Assembly (NCBI GenBank): GCA_023212645.1
Contig: JALBYC010000041.1
Coordinates: forward strand, 1-64,000
Direction: 5' to 3'
Source of the DNA: Farysia itapuensis
Lineage: Eukaryota; Basidiomycota; Ustilaginomycetes; Ustilaginales; Ustilaginaceae
DNA length: 64,000 nt
Under the pieces are notes generated by a model that made no database searches, was not told where the DNA came from, and was given only the letters and a program-made list of their open reading frames with translations. The translations under genes and the position numbers were made by a program. Numbering within the stretch: the first letter of the stretch is position 1; every line of letters starts with the position of its first letter. Shown here piece by piece: positions 63,153 to 64,000 of this stretch.

Positions 63153-64000
63153 ATGGACAAGGCACTAGACGTCGTTGCGAGTACGTATCGCCGTGCACCC
63201 GTCACATTTGGGCTGCTTGGGTCCTTTGTCGTGTCCAAGCTGGTGACGCAGCTGTGGCAGGACTATGTGCTCTACCGAACACTGGGTGGTGGAGGCCCGT
63301 TACCGGACAATGTGGTAGGGTGGCTCGTCCACTGCTTTCTTCTATCGCCTCTTTCCCTGAGCAAGAGATGGACGCGGGATCCTTTGGCCAGCTCCTATTT
63401 GCCCAAGAGCGAGGGGGGATTCTGTGACTCTGCCGCGATCGTGCCTCGGAAGGGCAGCCGTCCTCTAACGGCGGGCGTCGCTCCTCATCGACAACTCAAT
63501 CAATCCCCATACAGGGATCACACGGACAACGGCGCAGCACGTCCGCCTAGCGCAATGCTCATAGACAGCATGGACAAGCTGGCAGCTGCGTCCCCCTCGC
63601 ATCTTACAAGTGGTTGCTCGAGAATTGAACCAAGTTCACATGCTCTCTTTGCCGTATCTCACACCCTTGTCTCTTCAGGGCCTTCTCGATCCACCCGATC
63701 TGCCGCATTCCCTTCTGCCTTGTCCAAATTGTTCCTATCCAGCATGAAGGGAGCCGAATTCTTCCATGTACATGCACAGGAGACACGCGATAAGAGCCAT
63801 GACGGAAGCATCCATTGTATCTTGCACCCGCAGGATGCAGCCCTGGTGATTGAAAGGGGATGGGGAGAATTGCATGCACTCGCAGGTTGTCCTAGCTATT
63901 CCGGCTTCTGGTTTGGCTGGCCGGCGTGGCTGGTCCGCGCACCTCCGACTCAGTCGAGATGGTGGTCCTGGTCCATTCCAGTGGCGTCCAGCGGTACAGC
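63153..64000 (+). CDS. DUF5519/luciferase-domain protein, N-terminal part (cut by the window edge)
   Basis: The frame opens with ATG at 63153 and stays open for 282 codons to the last base, so the 3' end lies outside the window. The N-terminus contains a hydrophobic stretch (VTFGLLGSFVVSKLVTQLW) followed by GGGPLPDNVVGWLVHCFL, a Ser/Arg-rich linker and then EFFHVHAQETRDKSHDGS, HCILHPQDAALVIERGWGEL and HALAGC. This HP-x-D-x-x-x-V-I-x-x-G-W-G-E-x-H-x-L-A pattern is the hallmark of the fungal DUF5519 or 'luciferase' domain family. Function unknown despite the name; no light emission is implied. The divergent neighbour is MCM10. Confidence 0.7.
   Translation, partial: MDKALDVVASTYRRAPVTFGLLGSFVVSKLVTQLWQDYVLYRTLGGGGPLPDNVVGWLVHCFLLSPLSLSKRWTRDPLASSYLPKSEGGFCDSAAIVPRKGSRPLTAGVAPHRQLNQSPYRDHTDNGAARPPSAMLIDSMDKLAAASPSHLTSGCSRIEPSSHALFAVSHTLVSSGPSRSTRSAAFPSALSKLFLSSMKGAEFFHVHAQETRDKSHDGSIHCILHPQDAALVIERGWGELHALAGCPSYSGFWFGWPAWLVRAPPTQSRWWSWSIPVASSGT

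Overview
The window is nuclear DNA of a fungus. I infer a basidiomycete, most likely a smut (Ustilaginomycotina, Ustilaginaceae-like). The evidence is dense genes on both strands, many uninterrupted coding regions with a few short introns (about 60-120 nt, GTAAGT-like donors), several proteins with long Ser/Pro/Ala-rich insertions, and a protein set that combines fungal markers (DAHP synthase, squalene epoxidase, Zn2Cys6 factor, Tps3/Tsl1-type trehalose subunit, Cla4-type PAK) with factors that budding yeast lacks (CFIm25, METTL14, Asterix). No marker gene fixes the species.

Layout. 0-10.4 kb: Asterix-like membrane protein, a decaying simple repeat, pantothenate synthetase, the complex III factor Cbp4, DAHP synthase, mitochondrial uS19, an OPT oligopeptide transporter and ARPC5 of the Arp2/3 complex. 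10.6-24 kb: a Zn2Cys6 regulator, the trehalose-synthase regulatory subunit, a CUE protein of the Cue3/ASCC2 type and squalene epoxidase. 24-44 kb: sulfite oxidase, a histone-fold TFIID/SAGA-type subunit, nuclear poly(A)-binding protein Pab2, ISD11, tRNA-splicing subunit Sen2, BAP31, a short-chain dehydrogenase, a ferric-reductase-type oxidoreductase, TATA-binding protein, CFIm25, a SAP/HeH-type membrane protein, an OPA3-like protein and the CAF-1 WD40 subunit. 53-64 kb: Cla4 kinase, METTL14, Vps35, Mcm10 and the start of a DUF5519/luciferase-domain gene cut by the window edge.

Between the CAF-1 gene and Cla4 (about 44.1-53 kb) lies a different landscape: no recognisable housekeeping protein, two diverged copies of a retrotransposon-like C-terminal zinc knuckle, frameshifted remnants, an unrecognised long ORF, a partial second copy of that ORF's middle carrying a 23-G run, and an intron-containing tRNA-Met(CAU) at its right edge. 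I read it as an insertion-prone accessory island.

Many of the small genes (Asterix, Cbp4, uS19m, ARPC5, ISD11, BAP31, CFIm25, the dehydrogenase) are split into short exons. I joined them by hand using GT/AG signals, phase and family similarity, so exact splice sites are predictions. Gene pairs are mostly divergent with short shared promoters or convergent with very short spacers (37-40 bp in two cases). There are no operons. Functional themes (mitochondrial assembly, RNA processing, chromatin/replication) recur but look like ordinary genome scatter rather than a cluster.
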